A stretch of DNA of 64,000 bases, from positions 186,001 through 250,000 of the forward strand of contig NZ_JARXYX010000007.1 in NCBI RefSeq assembly GCF_029893585.1, written 5' to 3'. The notes beneath the pieces are model-generated. The model saw nothing but the letters and a program-made list of their open reading frames with translations. It did no database searches and was not told where the DNA came from. The translations under genes and the position numbers were made by a program. The DNA comes from Streptomyces sp. LBL (GTDB lineage Bacteria; Actinomycetota; Actinomycetes; Streptomycetales; Streptomycetaceae). Shown here in pieces: positions 1 through 8,100 of the stretch (position 1 is the first letter of the stretch; every line of letters begins with the position of its first letter).

Positions 1-1
1 G

Positions 2-205
2 GACGACAGCTTGCACCAAGCACTACTGTCCACCACCGGCCATCTCGCGCTACGCCTCACCGAGGGCAAGGTCCTGGTGTTCGACAACCGGCGCTCTCTG
101 CATCGCCGCGGCCCGCTGCCCGAGGGGAATGCCGGAGAACGGACGCTGGTACGAACGCGCCTCACCAACCCCACCTGGAGCAGGAACCTAAACGACCTCG
201 ATTGA
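2..205 (+). CDS. C-terminal fragment of a TauD/TfdA-like Fe(II)/2-oxoglutarate dioxygenase
   Basis: The frame is open to the left edge, so only the last 67 codons are present. The visible part contains VLVFDNRRSLHRRGPLP followed by an Arg-rich strand (RTLVRTRL). This is the usual C-terminal pattern of clavaminate-synthase/TauD enzymes: the distal iron-binding His comes just after 'DN..', and an Arg further on binds 2-oxoglutarate. Such enzymes hydroxylate, desaturate or cyclise amino-acid-type substrates. It converges on the minus-strand seryl-tRNA synthetase gene 53 bp away. The substrate cannot be told from this fragment. Confidence 0.6.
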   Translation, partial: DDSLHQALLSTTGHLALRLTEGKVLVFDNRRSLHRRGPLPEGNAGERTLVRTRLTNPTWSRNLNDLD

Positions 206-258
206 CGCGGAAGGGCCCCGCCGGCGACGCCCAGGGGCCCTCCTCACATCTCCTGGCA

Positions 259-1539
259 TCATCCCAGGGGCTCGAGGATCTTCTTCCCCATGTAGGGAAC
301 CAGCACCTCAGGAAGCTCCACCGTGCCATCGGGCCTTTGCCCATGCTCCAGCAGCGCCGCCCACACGCGGGGCGTGACAATCCCGGTTCCGTTCAGCGTG
401 TGCACGGGCGCCGTCTTCCCCTCCGCCGTGCGGTAACGGATGTTCCCCCGCCGGGCCTGGAAATCACTGAAGTGACCGACCGACGCGCACTCCAGCCACT
501 TGCCGACACCAGGCGCGTAGACCTCAAGATCAAAGATCCGCGTCGAGGAGAACGTCAGGTCACCCGTGCACAGGTCCACGACCCGGTAGGGAAGCCCCAG
601 CATGCGTAGCGGCTTCTCAGCATCAGCCAACAGCGCATCGAACTCCTCCTGAAACGTCTCGGGAGTACAGATGCGCACCAGCTCCACCTTGTGGAACTCA
701 TGCACCCGCTGAAAGCCCCGCGTGTCCTTCCCAGCCGAACCAGCCTCGCGCCGGAAGCTCGCCGTGTGCGTCATGTAACGCTTCGGAAGATCCCCGGGCT
801 CCAGGATCTCGTTCTGGTGCAGACCTGTGAGCGGAACCTCACCGGTGGGCACCAACCACAGATCGTCCAGCGTGGTGTTGTACGCATCATCGGCGAACTT
901 TGGCAGGTGGCCGGTTCCCTCCATGATCGGACCGCGCACTAGGTGAGGCACGACCGTCTCAAGATAGGTGTCCCGATGGATGTCCAACCCGAACTGCACC
1001 AGAGCCCGCAACAGCCTCGCCCCGTCACCGTACAGGAGCGCAAACCCTGATCCGCTGAGCTTCGCCGCCCGCTCGGGGTCGAATACCTTCAGGTCAGCGG
1101 CGATATCCCAGTGCGGCCGGTACTCCTTCCCCTGGAACATCTCCACGGAAGGCCCTTCACGCCGCAGAACGACATTGCTGTCCTCCGTGCTCCCGACCGG
1201 AGCATCCGGAGAGGGCAGGTTCGGCAGGCGCAGCATATGGTGGCGGAACTGCTCCTCCGCCTCCCGGTACTCGGCCTCCTGCTTGCTGATCTGCGCCTTC
1301 AGCTCCCCCAGGCGCTTCCGTTCCTCCATTGCTGCGGGATCGCGCTGGGCGAGGAGCTTCCCGACCTCCTTGGAGCGCCGGTTCATCTCGGCCCGAAGGG
1401 TCTCCAGCTCAGAGAGTGCCGACCTGCGGTCCAGGAGGGCAGCGTGAGCCTGGTGCACAGCCTCGGGGGACGTTCCCTTCTTCTCCAGAGCCGCTGCGAC
1501 AGCTTCCACATCGTGGAGCAACAGATTCGGGTCGATCAT
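259..1539 (-). CDS. serS: seryl-tRNA synthetase, divergent (probably secondary copy)
   Basis: 426 aa. It charges tRNA-Ser with serine in the cytoplasm. Residues about 1-110 form the long antiparallel coiled-coil arm that grips tRNA-Ser; the rest is the class II catalytic core. Motif 2 is visible as FRREAGSAGKDTRGFQRVHEF, and motif 3 as NGTGIVTPRVWAALLEHGQ with its conserved Arg. I chose the ATG of MIDPNLL, the usual SerRS beginning, rather than a longer upstream frame. The arm and motif 3 (GTGIVTPR instead of GSGLAVGR) differ from the usual housekeeping actinobacterial enzyme, so this looks like a second copy. In Streptomyces such copies are known from antibiotic clusters, as self-resistance or as a seryl-tRNA source (VlmL of valanimycin). 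The 5' end faces the prophage tail genes. Confidence 0.88.
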   Translation of the reverse strand: MIDPNLLLHDVEAVAAALEKKGTSPEAVHQAHAALLDRRSALSELETLRAEMNRRSKEVGKLLAQRDPAAMEERKRLGELKAQISKQEAEYREAEEQFRHHMLRLPNLPSPDAPVGSTEDSNVVLRREGPSVEMFQGKEYRPHWDIAADLKVFDPERAAKLSGSGFALLYGDGARLLRALVQFGLDIHRDTYLETVVPHLVRGPIMEGTGHLPKFADDAYNTTLDDLWLVPTGEVPLTGLHQNEILEPGDLPKRYMTHTASFRREAGSAGKDTRGFQRVHEFHKVELVRICTPETFQEEFDALLADAEKPLRMLGLPYRVVDLCTGDLTFSSTRIFDLEVYAPGVGKWLECASVGHFSDFQARRGNIRYRTAEGKTAPVHTLNGTGIVTPRVWAALLEHGQRPDGTVELPEVLVPYMGKKILEPLG

Positions 1540-1777
1540 CCTGCACCTCTCGAAGGGGGTAAGTGGCGCCGGACCGCCCCCCGCACGGAGAGGAGCACGG
1601 TACGCCACAAAGACATCGTGTCACGGTAGGGGGAATCCATGCGTCGCACAAAAACGCACGATCAGGTCGATAAGCGGGTTGGTAGGGGGCACTGCCAGCC
1701 GCCTGCCAAGGACCCCGCCGCGTGACGGTGGCCGTGTGCGCCGGGCGCTGTCCGACATCAGTCATAGCGTCGGCTGA

Positions 1778-2149
1778 ATGGAACACCACGACAACTCCCA
1801 GCACCACGTGCAGATCACCGCTCACGGAGGCAAGGCCGACGTCGAGATCGACGGCAATCCGGTGGACCCGCGCGCCGTCAAGGCGTACTCGGTCACCCAT
1901 CTCGCGGGCGAACGGCCGGAGGTCCTGCTGCACGTCGCAGACCGCGGCGGCACCCAGTGGTCCGGGATGGCCCGCGTCGCGGTCGCCGACCTCCCAGACC
2001 CCGGCCCCGCCGCGGCTGTGTTCCTTGAAGCGATCGATCCGGAGGCGCTGGAGCGCGCGGCGCTGGCTCGCCCCGATCTCGAGGTCGAGCCGAACTCGCT
2101 GACGAAGGCGATGCTCACCCAGCTCGGGGAGTGGGCACGTGGCCTTTGA
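1778..2149 (+). CDS. phage head-tail region protein of unknown function
   Basis: 123 aa, acidic, ATG start. It overlaps the next gene by 11 bp and reads in the same direction as the whole tail operon, so it is probably the first phage structural gene in the window. The sequence has a short beta-rich N-terminus (HHVQITAHGGKADVEIDG) and an Ala/Glu-rich helical C-terminus; I recognise no motif. Normally the major capsid gene would precede this position, but here the divergent serS does. Function unknown. Confidence 0.6.
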   Translation: MEHHDNSQHHVQITAHGGKADVEIDGNPVDPRAVKAYSVTHLAGERPEVLLHVADRGGTQWSGMARVAVADLPDPGPAAAVFLEAIDPEALERAALARPDLEVEPNSLTKAMLTQLGEWARGL

Positions 2150-2570
2150 CGTGGACGGTGCGCGCCGCGTTGTCGACCGCATCATGGATGACCAGCTGGA
2201 GGTATGGCGGGACAGCGCGGGCCGTACGGACGATGTGCTGGACGAGACCACGGGCAGGCTGGTGCAGCCCGCGCCGGATGAGGAGCTGGTCTGGGACGGG
2301 CTCGGCGCGGTGATGCCGATCAGCCGTCCCGCCATCACACAGCCGGTCGGGGGATCGGTCGCCGTCGAACCGCCGACCACCGACTACCAGGCTGTGCTGC
2401 CGGTCGGCGCTCCGGCGCTGCGCCGCGACGACGTGATCCGCGTTGCCGGATCCATCCGCCCCGAGGGCCCACGCGATCCGCAACTGGTCGGCCGCCGCTT
2501 CCGCGTCTCCGACGAAGCCGTGGGCACCTACAGCGTGGTGCGCATCGTCCGGGTCCAGGTGATCGACTGA
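2139..2570 (+). CDS. phage head-tail connector-like protein (DUF6093-like)
   Basis: 143 aa, GTG start overlapping the previous gene. It opens with an alpha-helix and a 'DQLEVWRD' segment, followed by beta-rich sequence ending in a small barrel (VGRRFRVSDEAVGTYSVVRIVRVQVI). This pattern and position, just before a gp10-like protein, fit the DUF6093-type connector proteins of actinophages, which close the neck between portal and tail. The family assignment is by resemblance and position only. The stop overlaps the next start (TGATG). Confidence 0.5.
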   Translation: MAFDVDGARRVVDRIMDDQLEVWRDSAGRTDDVLDETTGRLVQPAPDEELVWDGLGAVMPISRPAITQPVGGSVAVEPPTTDYQAVLPVGAPALRRDDVIRVAGSIRPEGPRDPQLVGRRFRVSDEAVGTYSVVRIVRVQVID

Positions 2571-2998
2571 TGGCCGTAGCCAACCCGCACCCCAACGCCC
2601 ACCCGGACGCCACTGCCTTCCGCGACCCGATCGCGCTGGCCGCCGCGCTGGCCCGGATGGGCCCGGCGACCCGCGCCCGTACCCGGACGATCACGCGGCA
2701 CCACGCCATGCTGCTGCGGGTCCGCATCCAGCGGAACGCGAGCGGCAGGCCCGGCCCGAACGTGATCACCGGGCAGTACCGCGCGTCGTGGGACGTGCGG
2801 ATGCGTACCGGTGGCGGCGAGGTCACCGCTGAGGTGTTCTCCGACGCACCGCAGGCCAGGCGGCTGGAGTACGGATTCGTGGGCGTGGACTCGATCGGAC
2901 GGCACTACCGGCAGCCGCCGTTCCCGCACGTCGAGCCCGCGTTCCGGCAGACCGAACCGGCGTTCATCCAGGCCCTGGCGGACGGGGTCCTGCCGTGA
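2570..2998 (+). CDS. HK97 gp10-like neck/tail-completion protein
   Basis: 142 aa, ATG start overlapping the upstream stop. The central segment with TGQYRASWDVR, and the late RRLEYGFVGVD...PPFPHVEPAF, match the common layout of HK97 gp10-type proteins: a 'G.LR.S.' strand, an 'E.GT...PFl.PA' stretch and a terminal helix. These proteins sit at the neck and help to join or terminate the tail. Its place between the connector and tail-terminator genes supports this. No phage-specific motif proves it. Confidence 0.6.
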   Translation: MAVANPHPNAHPDATAFRDPIALAAALARMGPATRARTRTITRHHAMLLRVRIQRNASGRPGPNVITGQYRASWDVRMRTGGGEVTAEVFSDAPQARRLEYGFVGVDSIGRHYRQPPFPHVEPAFRQTEPAFIQALADGVLP

Positions 2999-3438
2999 CC
3001 GCCCGCCTGCCAGTCACCCGGGCACTCGCTGCGCTGGTCGAGCACGCCACCGGCCGCCCATGCGGAACCGGTGAACTCCCGCGCGTGCAAGGGAAATCCG
3101 GTTGGGAGCCTGCCGCCGCCCCGTACACGATCCTCGACTCGCTGCCCGCCGAGTTCAGCGGTCCACCCCTGTGGGACTGGCACGCGGACGCGGCCTGGTC
3201 CTACCAGGTCACCTCGGTCGGGGAACGGGGCGATCAGGTCGAGTGGCTGGCCGACCGCGTGCGCGCCGGCGTCGTCGGACGAAGCGACGGCCACTGGGCC
3301 CATGACCTGTACGTTTCCCAATTTCGCGTCATAGATAGGGAGTTGACCTACGACGCCGGAGGAGACCCCTCTGTGTCGGCGGCAGGCGCTATCGTGTCCT
3401 ACGTGCAGCGGTTCACGATCACCGTAACCCCTGCGTGA
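2995..3438 (+). CDS. tail terminator-like / minor tail protein
   Basis: 147 aa, GTG start inside a GTGA overlap. The size, the position directly before the tail-tube gene, and the layout (an N-terminal helix, a mid-protein 'YQVTSVGERGDQVEWLADRV' strand-helix, a C-terminal strand pair) resemble tail-terminator proteins that cap the tail tube and set its joining surface. Coding density is unbroken. The assignment rests on synteny and general fold look, not on a catalytic motif. Confidence 0.5.
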   Translation: MTARLPVTRALAALVEHATGRPCGTGELPRVQGKSGWEPAAAPYTILDSLPAEFSGPPLWDWHADAAWSYQVTSVGERGDQVEWLADRVRAGVVGRSDGHWAHDLYVSQFRVIDRELTYDAGGDPSVSAAGAIVSYVQRFTITVTPA

Positions 3439-3569
3439 AGAAACGTTTCTCCTGATCCTCACCGCGGAGGCCCGCGCGGACGCTAGGCCCCAGGCCAGGC
3501 GAACCCCCTTTGATCATCAAGGGGCAGGGCCTCGGCACGGGACGCTGCCCCAGAAGTGGGAGCGGACCT

Positions 3570-4232
3570 GTGTCCACGAGCACGAAGACGACCCAGACCC
3601 GATTTCTGCGGCGCGGCATCTCCAAGATCCTCTGGGCGCCCGACCTCAACGATCCGAAGTACCCCAGGCGCCAGGAGATCACCAAGGCCTTCGGCCTGAC
3701 CGATGCCGTCTCGGACATCGAGGGCTGGGCCCTGGAGAACGACCCGATCGAGACCCCCGACATGGGCTCGACCTTCAACTCCTCGATCCCGGGCAACGAC
3801 AAGGCAGAGAACTCCAGCCTGACGTTCTACGAGGACCGGTTCTCCGACGACATCGAGCAGCAGCTCCCCAAGGGCGCCAAGGGCTACGTCGTCTTCCTGC
3901 GCAAGGGCGACATCCCCGGTTCCCGCTCGGTCGACGTGTTCCCCGCGCAGGTCGCCACCCGTGCTGCCACGTACTCGACCGGGAACGAAGCGGCCAAGTT
4001 CAAGGTCGACTTCACCATCATCGACGAGCCGTCGCTCGACGCCCCGGTGCCCGAGGCGATCGCACCGCACCCGCTGCCCACGCCGGTCGAGGACTGCGAC
4101 GACGAGCAGCACGACCACGGCGGCCACGACCACGGTGGTCACGAGCACCCGCACGGCGGTGAGCAGACCGACGTCACGGTGCTGCGGAGCATCGTGACCG
4201 CTGAAAGCGTTCACGAGCAGGTCGAGGACTGA
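3570..4232 (+). CDS. major tail tube protein
   Basis: About 220 aa from the GTG of VSTSTKTTQTRF; an earlier in-frame start at 3510 would add 20 residues with no phage-like content. The protein has the features of a siphovirus tail-tube subunit: an N-terminal arm, beta-rich core (TFNSSIPGNDKAENSSLTFYEDR), 'GYVVFLRKGDIPGSRSVDVFPAQV', and a second half starting AKFKVDFTI. The C-terminus carries a striking His/Asp/Glu-rich stretch (HDHGGHDHGGHEHPHGG), which could bind metal or decorate the tube surface. It precedes the frameshifted chaperone and the tape measure, the standard order. Confidence 0.75.
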   Translation: MSTSTKTTQTRFLRRGISKILWAPDLNDPKYPRRQEITKAFGLTDAVSDIEGWALENDPIETPDMGSTFNSSIPGNDKAENSSLTFYEDRFSDDIEQQLPKGAKGYVVFLRKGDIPGSRSVDVFPAQVATRAATYSTGNEAAKFKVDFTIIDEPSLDAPVPEAIAPHPLPTPVEDCDDEQHDHGGHDHGGHEHPHGGEQTDVTVLRSIVTAESVHEQVED

Positions 4233-4234
4233 CC

Positions 4235-4792
4235 GTGTCGCGCAATGCACCGGCTAAGCGCCCGCCGTCCCCCTCATCCGACTCGGTGGAGGGGGCGTGG
4301 GTGGCCAAGATGGAACGCCTGCGCCGCCGGGCCCGGCCCCAGAACAAGCTCCGTATCTGTGACGACGACCAGCTCAGGCAGCGGTTCGAGGACGCCGAGC
4401 AGGCCGCCCGACGGGCCCGCTTCCTCGCCGAGGCGAACCCCGACGACGAGCGGGCCGCCCGCAGTGCCGGTGAGGCCGCGGCCGTACTCGAGGCAGCGCG
4501 GGCCGCGCTGGACGACGCCTCCGACTTCCTGACCTTCCTCGCACTGCCGCGCCCGGTCCTGGAAGAGCTGATCGCCCAGCATCCGCCGACCGAGCAACAG
4601 GCGGAGGAGGGTTCGGTGTTCAACCCCGATACCTTCCCGTCGGCGCTGATAGCGGCGGCGTCCTTCGACGGCATGAGCCAGGACGAGGCCGCCGAGCTGC
4701 TGGCCACGTGGTCGGCCCCGGACGCCGGACTGCTGTGGGAGGCGGCCTGGTCTGTTCAGCAGGAAAGCCGGGTGGAGCTGGGAAAAGGCTGA
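4235..4792 (+). CDS. tail assembly chaperone, short (gpG-like) form
   Basis: 185 aa, GTG start 2 bp after the tail-tube stop. Acidic and helical, with Ala/Glu/Asp-rich sequence from residue 50 to 110. It lies between the tail-tube gene and the tape measure, the position of the lambda G/GT chaperones that coat the tape measure during assembly. The last codons read CTG GGA AAA GGC TGA and carry a canonical slippery heptamer, so a fraction of ribosomes should shift by -1 into the frame that continues to 5133. Confidence 0.8.
   Translation: MSRNAPAKRPPSPSSDSVEGAWVAKMERLRRRARPQNKLRICDDDQLRQRFEDAEQAARRARFLAEANPDDERAARSAGEAAAVLEAARAALDDASDFLTFLALPRPVLEELIAQHPPTEQQAEEGSVFNPDTFPSALIAAASFDGMSQDEAAELLATWSAPDAGLLWEAAWSVQQESRVELGKG
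4780..4786 (+). promoter_or_regulatory. programmed -1 ribosomal frameshift site (GGGAAAA)
   Basis: G GGA AAA fits the X XXY YYZ rule in the frame of the upstream gene, four codons before its stop. The downstream frame is open on both sides of the site. Tail chaperone genes of siphophages very commonly use this arrangement. Confidence 0.85.
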
Positions 4793-5133
4793 GCCGGGAT
4801 GCGCAGCTGCGGGCCGAGCTGGAGCTGTGCGAGCGATACCGGATCCCGCACTCGCAGTTCCTCGGCGGCGAGGGCCGGTGGACGGACCTGGACCGGGCCA
4901 AGGCGCTGGCGTGGGCGCAGTGGCAGCGGTCGGTGTGTCCCGAGTGCCACACCCGGCTGGAGGAGTGGGATGACCAACGTGGCGGTGACGCTCACGCCTA
5001 CGTCACCGACACGCTGCGCTGCCCCGGCTGCGAGCTGATCGAGCAGGAACGCGACCGCGTCCCGGCCGACCGCTCGGGCTACGGCGTGAAGATCCAGCTC
5101 CTGCCGCGCGCCCAGTACGAAGCACGCCCCTGA
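4786..5133 (+). CDS. tail assembly chaperone, frameshift extension (gpT-like)
   Basis: This is the -1 frame downstream of the slippery site. It adds about 115 residues (RLSRDAQLRAELELCERYRIPHS...) to give a fusion of about 299 aa. The extension contains two CxxC pairs (CPECH and CPGC), which may form a small zinc ribbon. It has no convincing start or RBS of its own; a start at 4708 would lie inside the overlap. The GT-type fusion would bind both tail tube and tape measure during tail assembly. The next gene starts 35 bp downstream. Confidence 0.75.
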   Translation, partial: RLSRDAQLRAELELCERYRIPHSQFLGGEGRWTDLDRAKALAWAQWQRSVCPECHTRLEEWDDQRGGDAHAYVTDTLRCPGCELIEQERDRVPADRSGYGVKIQLLPRAQYEARP

Positions 5134-5167
5134 TCCATCCCCGCACCCTGGAAGGAGGCCGCCCGCG

Positions 5168-8100
5168 GTGGCCGGGTTCACCCTCACCGTCGCGATGCGC
5201 GCCGAGGTCCGCGACCTGATCGCGGGAACCCGTGCTGCCTCCGGCCAGATGCGGACCTTCGCCGACCGTACGGATGCCGCCAACCGCTCCCTCGCGCGGC
5301 TGGATGCCAACGGGGCGTGGCTGGCTGCACAGTTCGCCGCACTGAATCGTTCCTCGCGCGCGGCCACCGGGGAACTGAACCGGATCACCGCCCGCGCCGC
5401 AGCCGCCCGTGCGGCCCTGCGCGCCGCCGGGGAGGACGGCACACGGTCGATGTCCCGGCTGCAGCGGGCCACCGCCGGGGCCGGGCGGCGCGGGGTGTCC
5501 GCCACGAACATGCTCGCCGGCGGGGCCCTCGTCCTGGGCACCGGCGAGATCATCGAGGAGGGCAACCGCTACCAGCGGCAGATGAACCTCTTCGGTGCGG
5601 TGACGGATGCGACCGCCGCGCAGATGAAGCGGGCAGCCGCGGTCGCCGAGGAACTCGGCAACGACCTGAGCCTGCCGACCGCGACGTCAGCGGATGCCGC
5701 TGAGGGCATGGTCGAGCTGAGCAAGGCGGGTTTCCGGGCGGATCAGTCGATCGACGCCGTGCGTGCCTCGCTCCAGCTCGCTGCCGCCGCCGACGTTAAC
5801 TCCGCCACGTCCGCCCGCTACTTGGGCGACATCATGGATCAGTTCGGCCTCGGAGCTGACCAGGCCTCCCGCGCGGCGGACACGCTCGCGGCGACCGCGA
5901 ACAACGCGTCCGGGTCCATCACCGACATCTACTACTCGATGCGGTACGCGGGCCCGGTCGCCAATGCGCTCGGCGTCTCCCTGCAAGACACCGCCGCCGC
6001 GGTCGGCATGCTCGGAAAGAGCGGCATCCTCGGCCAGACCGCTGGTACGAGCCTGCGCGGGGTCTTCGCCAACCTCGCAGCGCCGACGCCGATCATGCGG
6101 AAGGCGCTGCGCGACCTCGGCATCGAAGCCTGGGATGCCCAGGGCCGGTTCAAGGGTCTGCGGACGGTGATCGACGGCCTGTCGAAGGCCGAACACACCA
6201 TGTCCGGACAGGACTTCACCGCGGCAGTGACCCGCGCGTTCGGCAAGCCCGCGCTCAGCGGCGCGGTGGCGCTCGCCCACCAGGGCACCGAGAGCTTCGA
6301 CGCCCTGTCCATGGCCGTCGGGCAGACCGGTTCGGCGGCGGCCATCACCGCCTCCCGCGGCCAGGGCCTCACGGGTGCGATGACCCAGCTGCGCACCCAG
6401 GCCCGGCAGACCGGCATCGCCCTGTACGAGGGGATGGCCCCTGGCCTGGAGTGGGTCACCCGGCTGCTCACTCGCGGCATGGCTGGGGCCACCCCGTATC
6501 TGACCACGGCGCTGGAGTACGGCCGCAACCTAGCCGTGCTGTACGGGCCGGAGCTGAAGCAGAAGGCTGCATCCGGTCTTGGCGCGCTCGTCGATGAGGC
6601 GCGGCGGCTCGTCGGCCCGCTCGCGGAGCTCGGTGAAGATGCCCTGGCCACCGGCCTGAACCTGCTGATCAACGCGGCTCTGACCCTTGGCGAGGTCTTG
6701 GACCATGCCGCGGAGGGCGCGCAGCCCATCGTGGCCGCGTTCTCCACGCTGGGCGAGGAGGGCGGTGGGGCGGCGAGCACGTTCGACATCATCGCCGCCG
6801 TCGCCAACGTGGCCATGGACGCCGTCTCCGGCTTGTCCCTCGTCCTCGTGCCGCTTGGCCACGTCGTCGGCGGACTGGTCAGCGCCTTCGGGGCGCTGCC
6901 TGCGCCGATCCAGTCCGCAGCCTTGGCCATGCTGCTCCTGCGCCGTGTGCAGCCGACCCTGACCAGCATCGCGACCACGGTGTCCGGGCCGGTGCGCAGC
7001 GGGTTCCAGTCCCTCGCGCAGCAGATGCGGGTGCAGCAGGCACTCGCCGCCTCGGCGGGGGTGTCGCTGTCGCGGTACGGCGCCGCGTGGGCTGCGGTGC
7101 AGGCGCGGGTCGGATTCCTCGGCACCATGACCGCGGCCTTCCGTACCGCGAACGGCGCCGGAACGACATTCTCAGGCACCCTCAACGGCCTGTCCCGCGC
7201 CGCCGGTTCGGGCCTGCGCTCCGCCCTCGGGGGCGTCACCAACACACTCGGCGGCCCGTTCGGCATCGCCATGGCGGGTGTCTCCATCGGCCTCGGGCTC
7301 CTCGCCGCCCGCCAGCAGCGCGCTGCCCAGGCCGCGGCCGAACACCAGCAGCGCATTTCCTCGCTCACCTCGGCCCTGCGCGAGTCCGGCGGGCAAATCG
7401 ACAGCAACGTGCGCCAGCAGGCAGCCCAGGTCCTGCTGGACACCAAGACCAACCAGGGCCAGCTCACCAAGGTCCTCGACCAGGCCGGCGTGCCGCTCGC
7501 GACCCTGACCGACGCCTACCTCGGCCAGGGCACCTCGCTGGAGTCGCTGCAGAAGCAACTGTTGGCCACGGCCAACGCCCACCGCGCCTACAAGGACGTG
7601 GCGGCCGGCAAGGTTTCCGTCCTCGACTACACCGACGTCGGCCAGCAGTACAAGGACGCCGCGGATGCCCTTGGCAGCGTCAAGGGCGAGATGACCGAGT
7701 CCATCAAGAACGCCCGCGAGCTGGCGCAGGCTACGAAGGGCACCGGGGACGGCACGTCGGCGTACGACCGGCTCAAGGCCGCCGTCGGCGGCCTGGCCGA
7801 CGAGACCGCCGACGCTGACACCCGCACCCGGTCCCTGAAGTCGGCGCTCGACCTGCTCTCCGGCGGCCAGATCTCCCTCCAGGCCGCCGAGGCCAAGGTG
7901 AACAGCGCCGTCCTCGACCTGCAGGACGGCAGCAAGGGCGTCAACCGCCAGCAGGGCTACGGCAGCAGGCAACTGGTCAACCAGGACAAGACCCTGAACA
8001 CCACCACCAGGAACGGCCAGCAGCTGTACACCCAGCTCACCGCGCTGTCGGATGCGGCGGCCGACGCCTCCGTGGCTGTTTACGACCTGGCCCAGCGCAA

